A stretch of 64,000 bases of DNA from Tritrichomonas musculus (lineage: Eukaryota > Parabasalia > Tritrichomonadida > Tritrichomonadidae), in the NCBI GenBank assembly GCA_039105265.1, contig JAPFFF010000018.1, forward strand, positions 1,302,001 to 1,366,000, read 5' to 3'. Positions 19,039 to 28,793 of the stretch are shown one piece after another (the first letter of the stretch is position 1; every line of letters starts with the position of its first letter). The notes beneath the pieces are model-generated. The model had not been told where the DNA came from. It was given only the letters and a program-made list of their open reading frames with translations, and searched no databases. The translations under genes were made by a program, and so were the position numbers.

Positions 19039-20307
19039 TCATTCGTACGTTCCTGAAAATCCAATTGAGAAAAATTCGCTAGGATCGAAGAAATCGTTGG
19101 GATTTATCATTGGTGGAGTTTCACATTGTTGGACTGGCTGTCCCCAATCTGAAATAAATTCAAACTTTGATGGAATTTCATTTATAAAATCAGAAGAAGA
19201 TATGTCTTTCAAGCTTAGCGGTTGTGCGTTATCGTTGAATGGCACTGAAGGAAAACTCTGTTGTAATGGATTTTGGAGGAAGAAATTATTAGTAGGATTA
19301 TATATCTGTGGAGCAACAAATAAATTATTTGAAGGACAAATATCATTGTTGCGGACATTATTTTCTGCATTGGAAAAACTAGCGCTAAAATTGTTTGCGC
19401 TATAGTTATTTATGGTATTACTGCTGAAGTTCATATTATTTAATAATGTATTACTGCTATTATTTTTGATACTATTTAATTTATGGTTATTATTTAAGGA
19501 TGCACAGTTGATAACAAATTGCTGTGGCTGCTTAACCGGATATTTTATTAGAGAATATTTTGCACGCGAGATATGCTGAAATAAATCAGGACGTCGTGAT
19601 AATTCTCGAGATATCTTTCTCCTAGATATTTTTTTGTTCTGTGATAGAGTCGAAAGACATAAAACCCAAGATACTTCTTCAATAGATGCATCTCGATTTA
19701 AAAGTTCGAAAGCCTTCATAAGAGCACTTATGACACTTTCGAATTCCATTCTTTGCGGTAGTGGTTGGCCGGTAAACCACCAAACATCATCGCCATTTTC
19801 GTCTTGAGCAATTGGAAGTTGCGTTTGTTGAATCTGCGAACCCTGACCTTGCAATATGTAGCGATAATAGTCATCTGTAGTTTTACAACATATTGAATAT
19901 TCAGACGTATGAGTTAATAAGAAATCTCGAATAATTTGAACTGTAGCTCCTGACAAATCGCCTTTTTCAACAATACTTTTAACAGTTAGAGGGCCATTTT
20001 CAGCAAGAATTGTACTGATGCATGACAAAAGAGCACCATCTGATAAGAATAGAGGATTTGATGGCCGTAAGGCCCACATACATGAACGGGGCGGACCAGC
20101 ACGAACAAAAACATCGCTTGACGAAAGGATTGAAGAGATTCTTCTTCGAGAAATTGATGAACATGGAGTCATTCCATTTGAAGTACTTAAAAAAAGGTTC
20201 GGCGATTGAAGCGCTTGACAAATCTTATCGAGGCTAAGTAAAGAAGTTTCTTCTCTGTGAAAGACCGCTGTTATTGCTTCTGTCAGAGTTGAGTATTGTT
20301 CTTCCAT
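19039..20307 (-). CDS. Possible tandem winged-helix DNA-binding protein, function unknown
   Basis: I chose the ATG at 20307 (422 residues) because an Inr match lies 8 bases before it and would fall inside the ORF if the earlier ATG at 20331 were used. No family is recognised with certainty. The N-terminal half has helix-rich blocks that each end in a short strand pair: SILSSSDVFVRAGPPRSCMWALRP resembles the FxxxGxxxWAL wing of HARE-HTH domains, and later SRRPDLFQHISRAKYSLIKY looks like a second such wing. Between them is LAENGPLTVKSIVEKGDLSG, helix-turn-helix-like. Residues about 270-400 are Asn/Ser-rich and disordered, and the C-terminus is acidic/aromatic (FFDPSEFF). A transcription-factor role is inference from this build. 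Confidence 0.5.
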   Translation of the reverse strand: MEEQYSTLTEAITAVFHREETSLLSLDKICQALQSPNLFLSTSNGMTPCSSISRRRISSILSSSDVFVRAGPPRSCMWALRPSNPLFLSDGALLSCISTILAENGPLTVKSIVEKGDLSGATVQIIRDFLLTHTSEYSICCKTTDDYYRYILQGQGSQIQQTQLPIAQDENGDDVWWFTGQPLPQRMEFESVISALMKAFELLNRDASIEEVSWVLCLSTLSQNKKISRRKISRELSRRPDLFQHISRAKYSLIKYPVKQPQQFVINCASLNNNHKLNSIKNNSSNTLLNNMNFSSNTINNYSANNFSASFSNAENNVRNNDICPSNNLFVAPQIYNPTNNFFLQNPLQQSFPSVPFNDNAQPLSLKDISSSDFINEIPSKFEFISDWGQPVQQCETPPMINPNDFFDPSEFFSIGFSGTYE

Positions 20308-20308
20308 T

Positions 20309-20317
20309 AAAATGTGA
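20309..20317 (-). promoter_or_regulatory. Inr-like element deciding the start of the winged-helix-like gene
   Basis: The minus strand reads TCACATTTT, a full match to TCA(T/C)(A/T)T(A/T), 8 bases (from the +1 A) before the ATG at 20307. Confidence 0.6.
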
Positions 20318-22400
20318 ATTGTAAAATACAAAATTTTAAATAGAATTTTTTATTAATCATTCATATTTTCTGTTATTTTACAAAATTAAAAGAATTATCC
20401 AAATTAATTAAGATCATTTTCCATTTGATCGTTTATTTAAAAAATGGCTTAAAGTTTATAAACGAATAAATTGTTCTGTTAGATAAATCGTTTATTTTAT
20501 AAAAATTCAAAAAATTCAATACATATAAGAATATTTATTTTGAAAGTCTTTAATCTATTCAATTTTTTAATGTTGAACTTTCTTTTCAAAAATTGAAGTA
20601 GAAATTTCCTTGACAATGTCCTATTGGCGAAATATTTGACCATATGGTTCTGAGGTAAAGAAGATGATAAATATTTCTTTTCCATTATATATCAATTTCA
20701 TAAAATTCTTTAATTATTCATCATTTTGGTATTTCTGATTTTCATCTTAACCTCCTTTTTTTTTTGTTCTTTGAATTGTAACCCAGATTTTCAAATGCTT
20801 GAACTTTATAAAATTCAATGCTTTTAATTTTAATCCTATTGTAAATGAAATGAATGAACCAAAAAAAACGAATTTCATATTGCAAGTATTAAGTAACACA
20901 CAACACATAATCTTTTTATCTTTTTTGTAGCTGTTAACTAAATTTTTAATTGATGAATAGAATGATTAATCTCTAATCCATGGTGTGATATTAATAATTA
21001 TTTCAAATTCCTCACAAATCATCTATCTATTGTGCTATTTATCACAAATAAATTGTTTATCTTTTAAAATTTTTTGTAAAATTCCTGATGATATTATGAA
21101 TTTAAAAAAATTAATTATATATTGTTTCTTCATCGAAATAGTGATTTCAATCAGGGTATCGCTTATTTACTCAGAAAAAATTAATATTTTTAATCGAAAC
21201 AATCAAGAAACCGTTAAAATGAAATAACATTTCAAAAAAACGAACCCCGATAAAAATAAAAATAAAATTGAGTTATGTAAAACAATTTTTTCTGAATGAT
21301 TTGAATTTTTCTGAACCTAAAGAAAGTAATTCATTCATCATTTAACACACAAAAAAGTTTAATAAAAACACAATTTTATTTTATTTTTAAGTTTTCTGCT
21401 AATCAAATAATCTGAATATTTTGAAAAAAAAAAAAGGAATATTTGAATAAATTAAAAAGGGTTCGAACACTTTTTCAAACATGCAGATAAATATTCAATT
21501 ACCATAATCAGTGAACGAGAATCATGGTATTGATAGGATTTCTGACAATTACTGACAGCAGTCTATTCAATTTAAGATTTTAATACCATTTTTGTTTCCA
21601 TTTTGTTTTGATTTCACTATAATAACTTGAAAATATACAAAACCATATATAAAATTTTATTAAAATTGCTTTATATTAGTTAAATTACAATATAAAACAT
21701 TACTTTTTTTTTAAAAAAACTTTTTTATTGAATTTACCAATAATATTTGTTTCAGGTTAATAATTATTTGACTTTTTTTCATTTTTTTAATACTTATACA
21801 TTGATCAGATCAAAATACTTACATTCTTTAATATTTTTTTTTAAAGAAAAACAAAAATAATTTATAATTTTTTTGATTTCTGTTCATTCATACATTACTA
21901 TATTCAAAAACTCTATTATTTTCCTTTTTATTTAGTTCGAATATTATAATAATGATAGTTCCATGAAATATGGAGCGTTTTTTAATAACATCACTAATTT
22001 TATTTGAATTGACTGCGATATTGAAAAAGTTTTAACTATTTTATTTTGGGAGAATTATTTCGTTATTTATTTAAAAGGCCTATGACGGCTTTTTTATTTC
22101 GAAAACATTTATATTAATATACATTACAGTAACAAAACTAAAAACGTATTTTTAATGGGAAATTCCACTTTTCTGAGTATATGACCAAATATTCATTAAA
22201 TTTTTTTTGAATTTTTTTGAGAATAAAAAAAAGGGAAATCTAACTTTTTGAAAGTTTCTTTTCAATTTTTATTTTTTGTTATATCTTTTTTTTTTTATAA
22301 AAAAGTACGATTTTCCATTTTTTGAATCATTTTCCATTTTGGTACTGATCTCCCAAAACAGACTTTTTGTAAGGACATTCAAATAATTGAATAAGAATAA
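20318..22400. other. Long gene-free AT-rich region
   Basis: About 2.1 kb. Short ORFs here (for example 20497-20685 minus and 20985-21227 plus) are low-complexity Ile/Phe/Lys/Asn runs without family features. No RNA gene was found; a GGGTTCGAAC block at about 21465 resembles a tRNA T-loop but has no matching acceptor or anticodon arms. It ends at the left flank of the transposon. Confidence 0.5.
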
Positions 22401-22431
22401 TTTTACCTTTCAAAGTTATAAAAATTATCCA

Positions 22432-22473
22432 GGTAAAAAGTGGATAACGGTGAGGTGAAAGTATTCAATTTTT
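22432..22473 (+). repeat. Left terminal inverted repeat of the transposon
   Basis: It begins GGTAAAAAGTGGATAACGG and ends in ATTCAATTTTT; it is the reverse complement of 24641-24682 with one mismatch. An outer, more diverged match (22405-22425 with 24706-24727) suggests the original TIR may have been longer. Confidence 0.85.
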
Positions 22474-22546
22474 TGTTGATTGAATGAAAAATAATAAAGT
22501 GGGAAACGATGATATGAATGAGAACCATTTAGCAATTCAAAAAGTT

Positions 22547-22664
22547 GAAATAAACGGCTTTTTAAAAAAAAAATAATCAAAATTTTAATGATCTCTTCAT
22601 TTGTATAGAAATAAACGGCTTTTTGCTATAAAATAACCAAAATTTTGATGATCACTTCACTTTT
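22547..22664 (+). repeat. Direct repeat in the transposon 5' region
   Basis: Two copies (22547-22602 and 22608-22664) of a ~56-base block that starts GAAATAAACGGCTTTT and contains CAAAATTTT(A/G)ATGATC. It lies just before the transposase and could be transposase-binding or promoter sequence. Confidence 0.7.
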
Positions 22665-22665
22665 A
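22657..22665 (+). promoter_or_regulatory. Inr-like element of the transposase gene
   Basis: TCACTTTTA, with the +1 A 15 bases before the ATG at 22674, fits the trichomonad Inr. It is the end of the second direct-repeat copy; the first copy carries the variant TTCATTTG. Confidence 0.5.
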
Positions 22666-22673
22666 TCTTATTA

Positions 22674-24098
22674 ATGACCAAAAAGGGATCAAGCTCCAAA
22701 GAACTTTTGGGCCCGAAAAAGTACAGAATGTTGGAACCGACAAATGATATTGAACAAGCAATGGTGGACGAACTTCAAAGAGACCAAACTTTTATTAATG
22801 CACAAACTTTTCGTGAGCAAATAGGTCTAGCATGCCAGCATTTTAGACAAGAAAAGTATCAAATCTCTTACCGAAGAATTGGAGAGATGTGGTTTGTAAA
22901 CAAAGGAATAGTCAAAGATCAAGAAACCAAATACAAGAATGGCGTCTTATCCGATGGAAGACCTCCTTGCTTAAAGGAAGAAGAGCTCCATGAATTGTTC
23001 AACTACATTAATACTCATGTTGATGAATCGTGCTTAACTTATGATGAAATCAACGAATTCGTGTATGTAGCACTACACAAAGAAATAAACAAGGAAACTC
23101 TTCGACACATAATCAATAGAAACTTTTCAGATCATTTCAAATCTGTTATCGGAATTCCGATGGATTCAAAAAGGCTTGAAGCCGATCCTGTTGATATTGA
23201 TCGTTATTTCAAAGATCTTGAAGAAATTATTAAAGATGTTCATCCATATTTCGTGTACAATCTTGATGAAGTTGGAATTCAAGATTTTGTTGATTCACAA
23301 CAACATTTTGTTTTAGTCAGAAGAAACTACGACAAAGCCACCATTAAATATCCAGTGGAACGAACTGGAAAAAGAATCACAGCTCTCTTTTGTATTACCA
23401 CAAATTCAGATTGGATTGAACCACTAGTCATAACTAACAGAGCAACAGTTGATTCTGAAATCCATAGTATTATCTCGCCTGATAAGTATTTACTCTGCAA
23501 ACAATCAAGAGGTTTTTTAACCACTTCAAATTTGAAGAAATGGTTTGAACAAATTTTCCTGCCTCATCTGAAACTCAAAAGGCAAAAATACAATTATAAT
23601 GGACATGTTCTGTTACTGATGGATAATTTCATATCTCACCAGCAAATCACAGAATTGATTAATTTTGAAGACTTTGGAATAATAGTACATTTTATTGTAG
23701 CGCATGCCAGTGATCAGCTTCAGGCGCTTGACTTAAACATATTTGGAAATTCTAAACGCCAAAACGGATCAATAAAAGGAGAAAAAGAACTAACCACACA
23801 CACAAACAGAATATGCAGATTAATCGATTCACTTTGGAAAGCCGCCAGCCCAAAAAATGTGACAGCAGCTTTCCGGTCTGCAGGAATATATACGAGCTGT
23901 CAAATTATAAACAGCACACCATTGTTGTGCATTGGCGTGAGACGAGGTGCAGCTCGTGCTGTGCGTCATTATGATAAATCAGTATTAGAGAGAATTGTTG
24001 AATCAAATTTGGAATTATCTGATGCTCAAAAACTTGCAACTAACAAATTAACAATAAAAGAAATCCATGACAAATCATTTAGATTGAAAATAATTTAG
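22674..24098 (+). CDS. DDE transposase, pogo/Tigger-like
   Basis: The 474-residue ORF is intact. The N-terminal about 170 residues are helical and contain a helix-turn-helix-like part (EKYQISYRRIGEMWFVNKGI), the expected DNA-binding region. The DDE catalytic triad can be placed: first Asp in FVYNLDEVGI (about residue 197), second in HVLLLMDNFISH (about residue 318), third in HASDQLQALDLNIF (about residue 355). The spacing and the H-x-S-x-x-x-Q-x-L-D form match the DDE_1 group (pogo, Tigger, jerky). It cuts and pastes the element flanked by the TIRs. Base composition resembles the host. Confidence 0.85.
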   Translation: MTKKGSSSKELLGPKKYRMLEPTNDIEQAMVDELQRDQTFINAQTFREQIGLACQHFRQEKYQISYRRIGEMWFVNKGIVKDQETKYKNGVLSDGRPPCLKEEELHELFNYINTHVDESCLTYDEINEFVYVALHKEINKETLRHIINRNFSDHFKSVIGIPMDSKRLEADPVDIDRYFKDLEEIIKDVHPYFVYNLDEVGIQDFVDSQQHFVLVRRNYDKATIKYPVERTGKRITALFCITTNSDWIEPLVITNRATVDSEIHSIISPDKYLLCKQSRGFLTTSNLKKWFEQIFLPHLKLKRQKYNYNGHVLLLMDNFISHQQITELINFEDFGIIVHFIVAHASDQLQALDLNIFGNSKRQNGSIKGEKELTTHTNRICRLIDSLWKAASPKNVTAAFRSAGIYTSCQIINSTPLLCIGVRRGAARAVRHYDKSVLERIVESNLELSDAQKLATNKLTIKEIHDKSFRLKII

Positions 24099-24640
24099 TT
24101 TAATAAAAAAAAAGTTTTCGACATTTGATTATTTTTTTTTTTTTTTTTTTTTTTTTTGAACTAGGAGTAAAAATTAGTTGGATGATATGATAAAAATAAA
24201 TCTAAACAGCTAGAATAATAATAATAATTAAAAAAAAAAAAAAAAGTTAGATAATCGAAATAGAAATTAAAAATTTATTATTATCCGTTGATTTCTTATA
24301 TAGAATAACCATTAAGATTATTTGTATTTCGCAAAAAATAGCACTTAGAGATAAATTTGTAAATTTCCAAAATTGAGATCTAAATTGTGCGTAAAGAAAT
24401 AAAATTTAAAAGGCATCATTAATATTTTGCTCTAAAACGTACGATATTTTGCTTTGCTTTTAGAAATTATTGAAGTTTTTTTCATCTGATATTTGTAATT
24501 TGCATATTTGAAAAAAAGTCTCCATAATGTATGAGCAAATGTTTGTAAATAAATTCGCAAAGTGCAAGCATGATTGGAGAATTCATGTTGCTCATTATCT
24601 TTTGAAGATTTTAAATTTTTAATTTGTATACTCAAAATTC

Positions 24641-24682
24641 AAAAATTGAATACTTTCACCTCACCGTTATCCACTTTATACC
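24641..24682 (-). repeat. Right terminal inverted repeat of the transposon
   Basis: It is the reverse complement of the left TIR except one base (the TATAAAG/TAAAAAG outer end), followed by TA and CC. Confidence 0.85.
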
Positions 24683-24765
24683 AGCGTTAACCGGTTTTTA
24701 CCGTATCTTTATAACTTTTGAAGGTTACGCCTTTCAAAAAGCTACTTCCTTTATTTTTTAAATAA

Positions 24766-24880
24766 AAAGATTTCTAAATCTTTTTATGGTAAATAATTTT
24801 TACCGATTCTTACCGCCATCCGCGGGGTCTCGGCTTCGCTCGACGCCCGCTAGGCGGTATGTAGTCTCGGTAAAAATTAT
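24766..24880. repeat. GC-rich nested palindrome
   Basis: Outer arms ATAATTTTTACCG (24793-24805) and CGGTAAAAATTAT (24868-24880) are exact reverse complements; inside, TACCGCC (24811-24817) pairs with GGCGGTA (24853-24859); outside on the left is AAAAAGATTT/AAATCTTTTT around 24766-24787. The core (about 24811-24858) is strikingly GC-rich for this DNA. It looks like the end or remnant of a non-coding mobile element. Confidence 0.65.
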
Positions 24881-25472
24881 GAAAAAATATAAAAGGATTA
24901 AAAATATTTTTATTCTTTAATTTTCTCAAAAATAAAAAAAATTGAGAGAAAAAATCATTTTCTTTCTATTTTGAATTGAAAAAAGTATTACTACTGGTAT
25001 CTTTTAATTCAAAATGACAACCAACGTAAAGCTTAGCAAAAAATAATTTTTACCAAAATAAAACGTGAAATCATCAGAATTAATTTTTTTTTGATACCAT
25101 TTACAAATAAAACATGATATATGCCTAATATACTCTAATATTAAGATATACAATAATGTTCAAGGAGAAAATCGTTGTATCAAAGAAAATATTAATAGTT
25201 ATTTCATGAAATTAATTTGTGGTAATAAATAGCCAAATATTTTTTTTTTGAAAAGGATATAATCGTTGTAAAATTTAGTAATAATTAAAATATCTTATTC
25301 AAAAACAAAAATATCTCTCAAATAAAAACATTTATAAATATATATAATAATATAATAATATTACCAATATAAAAATATTCATTTCATTTTGCTTTACAAT
25401 TTTCAGATTTTTTTCTTCTATTGAAAATTTGTATTAGTAAGAAATTGAGGCAAATCTATTTTTTCAAATAAA
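24881..25472. other. Gap upstream of VPS33
   Basis: 590 AT-rich bases. A TCATTTTGC Inr-like word lies at 25384-25392, about 87 bases before the VPS33 ATG. Nothing else is supported. Confidence 0.4.
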
Positions 25473-27245
25473 ATGGAAAACACACCTAAGCTTCAACCAG
25501 GACTCACAATGAAACTCTTTAAAGAAAAGGCTGACATGGCACTTGATGAAATATTTTCACATTTTCCTCCTCCACGAATACTAACTTTTCCTCAATATTT
25601 AACTTACTACGTTGCGTCTTTTATAAACGATTCAACGAAAAGTAAACATAATGTTTCAATTATTCCAATGAACAATATTCCCGATATCGATTATGATGGC
25701 TCCATGTTTTTTGTAACAACTGCTGATACAGATAGTATAAACCAAATTATATTCACTTTTAACAAAGTTAAAAAATTTGATAAAGTGGTTCTTGTCATTC
25801 CTCGAGTGACAGAGCTTATTCAATACACTTTTTCACAAACAGGATATAATATTAATACAACTCAAATCCTCTATAAAAAAGATCTAGATCCAACGCAAGT
25901 TTATTTATATGATTTCGCTGCAGATTTTCTACCCATGGGCGACGATTTTTTCCTTCTTCCTTCTATCAATTCTTTTTACAAAATTAGTATTCTTTCAGAT
26001 TATGAAGATATTTATAATTCAGCAAAAGCACTCTTTTCGATTGAAAACGTATTTGGTAATATTCCGCATATAATGTGCGCCGGAATTAATGCTTTACGCG
26101 TTCAACAAGTATTAAGCCAATTTCATTCAACTCCATCAAAGGTTCAAATTGAAATTCCACAAATCGATTCTTTAATTATAATTGATCGCTGCGTTGATTT
26201 AGTTACACCTCTTACAACAGAACTTAGTATTGAAGGAATAATTAACGCTGCTTTTGATATTCAATATTCTAAAGTAAATCCAAATATTGAAAATATAAAT
26301 TCTCCAGTAATTCTTAAAGAGCACGATGAAGTTTTTCGAACAATACGAATGATGTCATTTAATCGAATGATTAATTATACTAAAAAATTTCAAGAATTAA
26401 TCGAAGAAAAAGCTAGAGAAATAAAACAAGATGGGGCCATGCTACACAGACAAGGAAATTTCGGCAAAAAGTATGAGGAAGCAATGCACTTAGTAGAAGA
26501 TTTGACAATTAAATTAGAAAATTTTTTTAAAATTTCAAATGAAGGACTCCGAAAACTTAAACAAAAAACTCCTGCTTTTGAAGAGATATATACAAAAGAA
26601 TTTCAACTTATACAAGATTTTCAAACATCAGTTGACTTACCAGAAAATCTTGTCTTACTTTATAATGATTGGGCTAATGCATTACGTCTTATATGCCTTC
26701 AGTCAGTCTGTGGATTTAAGAAAATGGGATACAATGATACCACAAAAATTATGAGCGAGATAATCAATGAATTTGGACTTGAAAAGGCAAGAGAAGGTCT
26801 TCTTAATTTAGACAAAATTAGATTCCTTTCTAATGCAGAATTCGATGTTTCTCTTGCTGAATGCTTATATAAGCTCGATATTTTTGGTCCTGTAGATAAA
26901 GACAATAATCCCACAGATTCTTGCGGAACTGCTTTTGGAGGTTATGTTCCTCCATCGGTTAGATTTGTTCAAAAATTTACAAACGGCGAAATTGACCAAT
27001 TAGTCCAAGATTTCTCAGAAAAAATTAAAATTGCTGAATTTGGAAAAAGCATCGAAAGAGAACATGGCGACCAACGAAGAATAATCGTATTTTTTGTTGG
27101 CGGTCTTACACTTACTGAAGCTGGTACAATTCGAAATATTGGACGGACATTGTATAATGGTGAAGTTGAATATATTGTTGGTGGTACCGACAAAATATCA
27201 TACAATACCTTCCTCCAGCAACTTTGTCCATTCCTTCGTGATTAA
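25473..27245 (+). CDS. VPS33: Sec1/Munc18 protein VPS33
   Basis: This is a 590-residue protein, the normal SM-protein length. Diagnostic segments: SLIIIDRCVDLVTPLTTELS at about residues 235-255 (VPS33 LLLLDRxVDLxTPLxTQLTYEG), then IEGIINAAFDI, and near the C-terminus IIVFFVGGLTLTEAGTIRNI followed by VEYIVGGTDK, matching VPS33 VLVFFxGGVTFAEIAALR...EYVI. VPS33 clamps SNAREs as part of the HOPS/CORVET tethering complexes in endosome-lysosome fusion. Sly1, Sec1 and VPS45 are the alternatives; the closing GGLT..E..TIR block is shared by the superfamily, but the DRxVDLxTPL context and domain 3a length favour VPS33. Convergent with the next gene. Confidence 0.8.
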   Translation: MENTPKLQPGLTMKLFKEKADMALDEIFSHFPPPRILTFPQYLTYYVASFINDSTKSKHNVSIIPMNNIPDIDYDGSMFFVTTADTDSINQIIFTFNKVKKFDKVVLVIPRVTELIQYTFSQTGYNINTTQILYKKDLDPTQVYLYDFAADFLPMGDDFFLLPSINSFYKISILSDYEDIYNSAKALFSIENVFGNIPHIMCAGINALRVQQVLSQFHSTPSKVQIEIPQIDSLIIIDRCVDLVTPLTTELSIEGIINAAFDIQYSKVNPNIENINSPVILKEHDEVFRTIRMMSFNRMINYTKKFQELIEEKAREIKQDGAMLHRQGNFGKKYEEAMHLVEDLTIKLENFFKISNEGLRKLKQKTPAFEEIYTKEFQLIQDFQTSVDLPENLVLLYNDWANALRLICLQSVCGFKKMGYNDTTKIMSEIINEFGLEKAREGLLNLDKIRFLSNAEFDVSLAECLYKLDIFGPVDKDNNPTDSCGTAFGGYVPPSVRFVQKFTNGEIDQLVQDFSEKIKIAEFGKSIEREHGDQRRIIVFFVGGLTLTEAGTIRNIGRTLYNGEVEYIVGGTDKISYNTFLQQLCPFLRD

Positions 27246-27543
27246 TTTTGCAGAAATCAAATTTTTTAGTAATTATTTATTTTCATCTTCTATTTTGTTT
27301 GAAAGCAATCATTCTCAGCTTTGTTTTTTAAACAAAAAACATTTTTAGCTGATCTATCTATTATTCATAAATGATTTATGATAAATCAAACCCAGAATTT
27401 TTAAAAAAATGACTAACAAAAAACATTTCTTTTATTCACAATTCACATTACAACATAAAGGAGAAACAAAGAGATAAAAGATATTTTAATATTGATAAAC
27501 ACAATTAAATTATTAATATAAAGAATTGTTCATAGAAGCATAC
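27246..27543. other. Convergent intergenic gap
   Basis: 298 AT-rich bases between two 3' ends; no feature seen. Confidence 0.4.
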
Positions 27544-28773
27544 TTACATAGTATAATTTGGATCGAAAGGATCTTGACTATTGTTTTCATTTTGATCATC
27601 ACTCATAAGGAAATTTGGTGTCAATGCAAATGGATCATCAAAGAAGTCGCTATAATTATTATTAAGATCTTGCTGTTGGAAATCTAACACATCAGAGTTC
27701 ATTGAGTTTGCATTATTTGGACTGTTATTTGCATTATTATTATTACTATTATTATTATTATTCATATCTGCATTAATACTATTATCATGATTATTAGTAT
27801 AGTTATTTGAATTATTTGAAATGCTTTGCATATTATTATTACTTGTAGTATTATTTAAATTGTTATTATATATGCTAAATTCAGGTTTAACATTTTGCCC
27901 ATATTGGTAATTTGGATTATTATTCATTTGATTGCTATTTATTTGTGGAATTTGCGAATTTAACGTTGGTTGCATAACTGGGGGAGGCATTTGCATCATA
28001 TGCTGCGGTAATTGCTGAATTTGCGGAATCTGTGTAAAATGATTCAATGACTGCATATGTGGAATTGGTGGAATATTAGACTGATGCATTTGTTGCATTT
28101 GCTGTATTTGTTGAGGCTGGAGAGGCATAGAGTTTGATGGAGATACAAAATTATAGTTATTAAAGTTTGGTTGTGACATGTTATTTATATTGCGGCCATT
28201 AGCATAAATAGGAAATTCTTGTGGGTTTGATGGATATCCATAACATTGAGCTCTCTGTGGTGCAGGTGAAGCAAAAGGAAAGTTAGTTGCAACATTATAA
28301 TTTGGAAGATTAGGTTGTGGAGTTCGAGCAAGGAAAAGTCTAACAGTCCATTCTCGAAGTTCAGCAAAATTGTTTTTAAGCTCAGGAATTGCTTCAATAA
28401 GAGGCCCTGCTGATTCACTTCTACTCTGAAGAGTACTATATCCCATTTTTTGAAGGGAACCATTAATAGATGATTTGCATTTGTCGATGAGAAGTCCCAG
28501 CTGCCTTGTATTTATCGCAATTCCATTTGATAACCAGCAAACTCCGCAAACAAGACATCTTTTCCAATCATCATCATCACCATGAATGCAAAAAGTTTTT
28601 ATAGCGTTGAGCATTTCAGCAAAAGTTTCTAATCTTTTACCTCTACGATTTCGACAAATATGTGATGAGAGTGTTGATCGAAGGCGAGTATATTGTTCCT
28701 GATCTTCTTCATCAAGTAAATTGAAGTATTTAGGTTTGTAGTCGCTGTGATTTGGAGATGAATTATTCTCCAT
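27544..28773 (-). CDS. Initiator-binding domain (IBP39-like) transcription factor
   Basis: This is a 409-residue protein. Residues about 10-140 match the parabasalid initiator-binding domain (IBD): YFNLLDEEDQEQYTRLRSTL, DDDDWKRCLVCGVCWLSNGI, INTRQLGLLIDKCKSSINGS, LQKMGYSTL and LREWTVRLF. In T. vaginalis IBP39, this winged-helix-type domain recognises the TCA(+1)YWWT initiator and a C-terminal domain contacts the RNA polymerase II CTD. Here the rest (about 145-409) is Gln/Asn/Pro/Met-rich low complexity ending in an acidic, aromatic segment (SDFFDDPFALTP) that could be an activation domain; the IBP39 C-domain itself is not evident. The IBD family is expanded in trichomonads, so this need not be the general Inr factor. 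Its own promoter carries a full Inr match 18 bases before the ATG. Confidence 0.8.
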   Translation of the reverse strand: MENNSSPNHSDYKPKYFNLLDEEDQEQYTRLRSTLSSHICRNRRGKRLETFAEMLNAIKTFCIHGDDDDWKRCLVCGVCWLSNGIAINTRQLGLLIDKCKSSINGSLQKMGYSTLQSRSESAGPLIEAIPELKNNFAELREWTVRLFLARTPQPNLPNYNVATNFPFASPAPQRAQCYGYPSNPQEFPIYANGRNINNMSQPNFNNYNFVSPSNSMPLQPQQIQQMQQMHQSNIPPIPHMQSLNHFTQIPQIQQLPQHMMQMPPPVMQPTLNSQIPQINSNQMNNNPNYQYGQNVKPEFSIYNNNLNNTTSNNNMQSISNNSNNYTNNHDNSINADMNNNNNSNNNNANNSPNNANSMNSDVLDFQQQDLNNNYSDFFDDPFALTPNFLMSDDQNENNSQDPFDPNYTM

Positions 28774-28784
28774 TTTTTTTAATT

Positions 28785-28793
28785 TATAAATGA
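28785..28793 (-). promoter_or_regulatory. Inr element of the initiator-binding gene
   Basis: The minus strand reads TCATTTATA (preceded by CT), among the best Inr matches in the window, with +1 A 18 bases before the ATG at 28773. Self-regulation is possible but only inferred. Confidence 0.65.

Larger units (their letters stand above)
22434..24680 (+). mobile_element. Apparently complete pogo/Tc1-mariner-type DNA transposon
   Basis: A single intact transposase ORF is bounded by inverted repeats of about 40 bases: left 22432-22473 and right 24641-24682, identical except one position near the outer end. Both ends abut TA (22434-22435 and 24679-24680), the target of Tc1/mariner/pogo elements. 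The element is about 2.25 kb. Between the left TIR and the ORF lie two direct copies of a ~56-base block and a host-like Inr. The near-identical TIRs and intact ORF imply recent activity. Confidence 0.75.

Noticed and set aside
20890-20920. AAGTAACACACAACACA compared with the trichomonad 3' splice motif ACTAACACACAG
   Set aside because: The order and the terminal AG do not fit and no 5' splice site or split ORF is nearby.
20985-21227. 80-residue ORF in the 2 kb gap
   Set aside because: Low-complexity AT-driven composition, no family, no promoter element.
21455-21480. GGGTTCGAAC resembling a tRNA T-loop
   Set aside because: The 5-bp T-stem does not pair properly and no acceptor, D or anticodon arm can be built around it.
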